Positions 62,725 to 64,000 of a DNA stretch of 64,000 bases are shown here, piece after piece. The position numbers and the translations under genes were made by a program. The notes beneath the pieces are model-generated. The model had not been told where the DNA came from, made no database searches, and was given only the letters and a program-made list of their open reading frames with translations. The number at the start of each line of letters is the position of its first letter. Position 1 is the first letter of the stretch. This DNA comes from Treponema sp. (GTDB lineage Bacteria > Spirochaetota > Spirochaetia > Treponematales > Breznakiellaceae), in NCBI GenBank assembly GCA_012517385.1, contig JAAYUZ010000053.1, forward strand, positions 1 through 64,000, in the 5' to 3' direction.

Positions 62725-63705
62725 ATGCCAACAATCGGCGATGTGGCAAGACATTGTGGGGTTTCCACAAGAACCGTTTCACGGGTTTTGAACGACCGGC
62801 CTAATGTTCGGCCCGATGTGCGGCAGCGGGTCCTGCAGGTGGCAGAACAGCTCGGTTATCGGCCGGATCCCACTGCCCGGGCTCTTAAACTTGGTCATAA
62901 ACATATCATTGGCATAGTGGCCAATGCCGTATCCAGCGATACCACACTCCGCCGGATAGAAGTAATCTCCAAACTCTTTGCCACCTCGGGATATGCGGTA
63001 CTCATGCAGTTTGCCGAATCTCCTGAAATGGAAGAAGCGGCCATCCACAACATCGCAATCCGCTGCGACGGCCTGGTCATTTTTTCCAACCTGCATTCAG
63101 CCCATTCTCCAGCCCTGCACTGGCTGGAAACCCAGAAGATTCCCTTTATTATCGTTGACCCTCCGGTAGATCTTACCTTTCCGGCGATCCATATCGACCG
63201 TCGCAGCGGTTACCGTGAAGGAGTCCGTTACCTCGTGCAGAAGGGGCGCCGTGAATTACTCTTAGTAGTAGAAAGTTTCCGGGCCTCTGAACGGATTGCG
63301 GGCTTTATGGAAGGTCTTGAGCGGGAAGGCCTCCGGTTCCGGTCTTCCCGTATCCTCCATACCGCCAAGGGGTTCCAGGGTGGGGCGGACATGGCCCCCG
63401 CGGTCCTGGAACTCATCAATACAGAACATATTGATGGAATACTCTGTCATAATGACAAGATAGCCCTGGGATTGCTGGGAGCCCTGCAGCAGCAGGGTGT
63501 GTCGATTCCACAGCAGGTAGCTATCATCGGTTTTGATGATGATGGATTCAGCGGCTATAGCAATCCGCCCCTTACTACCATTGCCCAGACCGGAGGAGAT
63601 GTGGGGGCCTTTATTTATGAACAGCTTAAAAATGCCATTGAATACGGAACTGCAATAGAAAGCCGGAAATTCGGCACAGGACTTGTATTGCGAGCATCGG
63701 CCTAG
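62725..63705 (+). CDS. LacI family transcriptional regulator
   Basis: The 326-residue protein begins MPTIGDVARHCGVSTRTVSR, the LacI helix-turn-helix, with hinge region YRPDPTARALKLGHKHIIG-like, and continues into a periplasmic-binding-protein effector domain (LVIFSNLHSAHSPALHWL, IIGFDDDGFSGYSNPPLTTI). ATG 62725 has AAGGAG 8 bases upstream, so a GTG or ATG earlier at 62680 is rejected. It precedes the 6-phosphogluconate dehydrogenase gene by 27 bases, so gluconate or a related sugar acid is a possible inducer. Confidence 0.92.
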   Translation: MPTIGDVARHCGVSTRTVSRVLNDRPNVRPDVRQRVLQVAEQLGYRPDPTARALKLGHKHIIGIVANAVSSDTTLRRIEVISKLFATSGYAVLMQFAESPEMEEAAIHNIAIRCDGLVIFSNLHSAHSPALHWLETQKIPFIIVDPPVDLTFPAIHIDRRSGYREGVRYLVQKGRRELLLVVESFRASERIAGFMEGLEREGLRFRSSRILHTAKGFQGGADMAPAVLELINTEHIDGILCHNDKIALGLLGALQQQGVSIPQQVAIIGFDDDGFSGYSNPPLTTIAQTGGDVGAFIYEQLKNAIEYGTAIESRKFGTGLVLRASA

Positions 63706-63732
63706 GCCTTGCATCGCCAGGAGGAGGTTTGT

Positions 63733-64000
63733 ATGGGAATATCGGGAAAACAGGCTGATATCGGCCTCATTGGACTCGCCGTAATGGGTGAAAATCTGGT
63801 CTTAAACATGGAAAGCAAGGGTTTTACCGTGGCCGTTTACAACCGGACGGTTTCCAAAGTTGATGACTTTATCAACGGCCGCGGCGCAGGAAAAAACATC
63901 ATCGGCACCCATAGTCTGGAAGAACTTGCATCGGTTCTAAAAAAGCCCCGGAAGGTCATGTTGATGGTTAAAGCGGGCCAGGCGGTGGATGAAACCATTG
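63733..64000 (+). CDS. gnd: 6-phosphogluconate dehydrogenase (partial)
   Basis: The first 89 residues of this pentose-phosphate enzyme are visible before the window ends. They include the NADP-binding motif IGLIGLAVMGENLVLNMESK, VAVYNRT and the segment VMLMVKAGQAVDETI, which are near-identical to decarboxylating GndA enzymes. GAGGAGG precedes the ATG. It is probably co-transcribed with the LacI regulator. Confidence 0.93.
   Translation, partial: MGISGKQADIGLIGLAVMGENLVLNMESKGFTVAVYNRTVSKVDDFINGRGAGKNIIGTHSLEELASVLKKPRKVMLMVKAGQAVDETI

Overview
The window looks like a chromosomal segment of a free-living or gut-associated spirochaete of the Treponema/Spirochaeta group. This is an inference from gene content: an RfuABCD-type riboflavin importer, a large DUF4954 beta-helix protein, a YesMN-like two-component pair with a TRAP transporter, and a buk-ptb-oxoacid ferredoxin oxidoreductase cluster. 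By eye the GC content is about one half, apart from an AT-rich island at about 42.98-44.01 kb. I found no rRNA, tRNA, CRISPR array or insertion sequence.

Layout. 1-2.5 kb (minus strand): leuC (cut by the window edge) and a first ilvD. 2.6-4.0 kb: a MarR regulator and an NmrA-like oxidoreductase with a palindromic operator. 4.0-5.6 kb: a stand-alone RibD-type reductase and a HAD phosphatase. 5.8-17.4 kb (plus): one long amino-acid operon, aroF::pheA fusion-ilvN-ilvC-leuA-cimA-leuB-second ilvD-ilvB, making phenylalanine precursors, leucine, valine and, by the citramalate route, isoleucine. 17.4-23.7 kb: an M48 protease, a beta-propeller lipoprotein gene broken by TGA exactly at the lipobox cysteine, a HAD-IIB hydrolase, an RluA pseudouridine synthase, a small exported protein and a membrane protein. 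23.7-28.6 kb: FMN riboswitch, terminator and rfuABCD. 28.6-40.8 kb: a histidine kinase-GGDEF hybrid, an ABC-F ATPase, TrpR, a nucleoside-recognition membrane protein, DUF4954, an FAD oxidoreductase and a class III cyclase-like protein. 40.9-43.1 kb: an ABC exporter operon with its own GntR regulator and operator. 43.1-44.0 kb: an AT-rich orphan DpnA-like DNA methyltransferase. 44-49 kb: an Rsm22-like methyltransferase with in-frame 36-nt tandem repeats, pepT, a DUF2156 protein and a metallo-beta-lactamase-fold hydrolase. 49.0-53.9 kb: butyrate kinase, phosphate butyryltransferase and a four-subunit 2-oxoacid:ferredoxin oxidoreductase whose alpha gene has an in-frame TAA. 53.9-56.2 kb: a PAS-GAF-GGDEF protein fused to an NlpC/P60 peptidoglycan hydrolase. 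56.2-62.0 kb: sensor kinase, AraC-type response regulator and a TRAP transporter. 62.0-64.0 kb: tag glycosylase, a LacI regulator with consensus promoter and operator, and the start of 6-phosphogluconate dehydrogenase.

How the genes work together. The biosynthetic ilv/leu block builds branched-chain amino acids from pyruvate. The buk-ptb-oxidoreductase cluster would run in the opposite direction, turning branched 2-oxoacids to acyl-CoA, acyl-phosphate and ATP, if the alpha subunit is functional. Riboflavin metabolism appears twice (a partial biosynthetic unit and a riboswitch-controlled importer). The most unusual items are the GGDEF-NlpC/P60 fusion, two single-base nonsense codons at highly constrained positions, a set of genes whose -10 box lies directly before the start codon with no Shine-Dalgarno (candidate leaderless mRNAs), and TGCA motifs at helical spacing upstream of the amino-acid operon. 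I did not find a clearly new multi-gene system.
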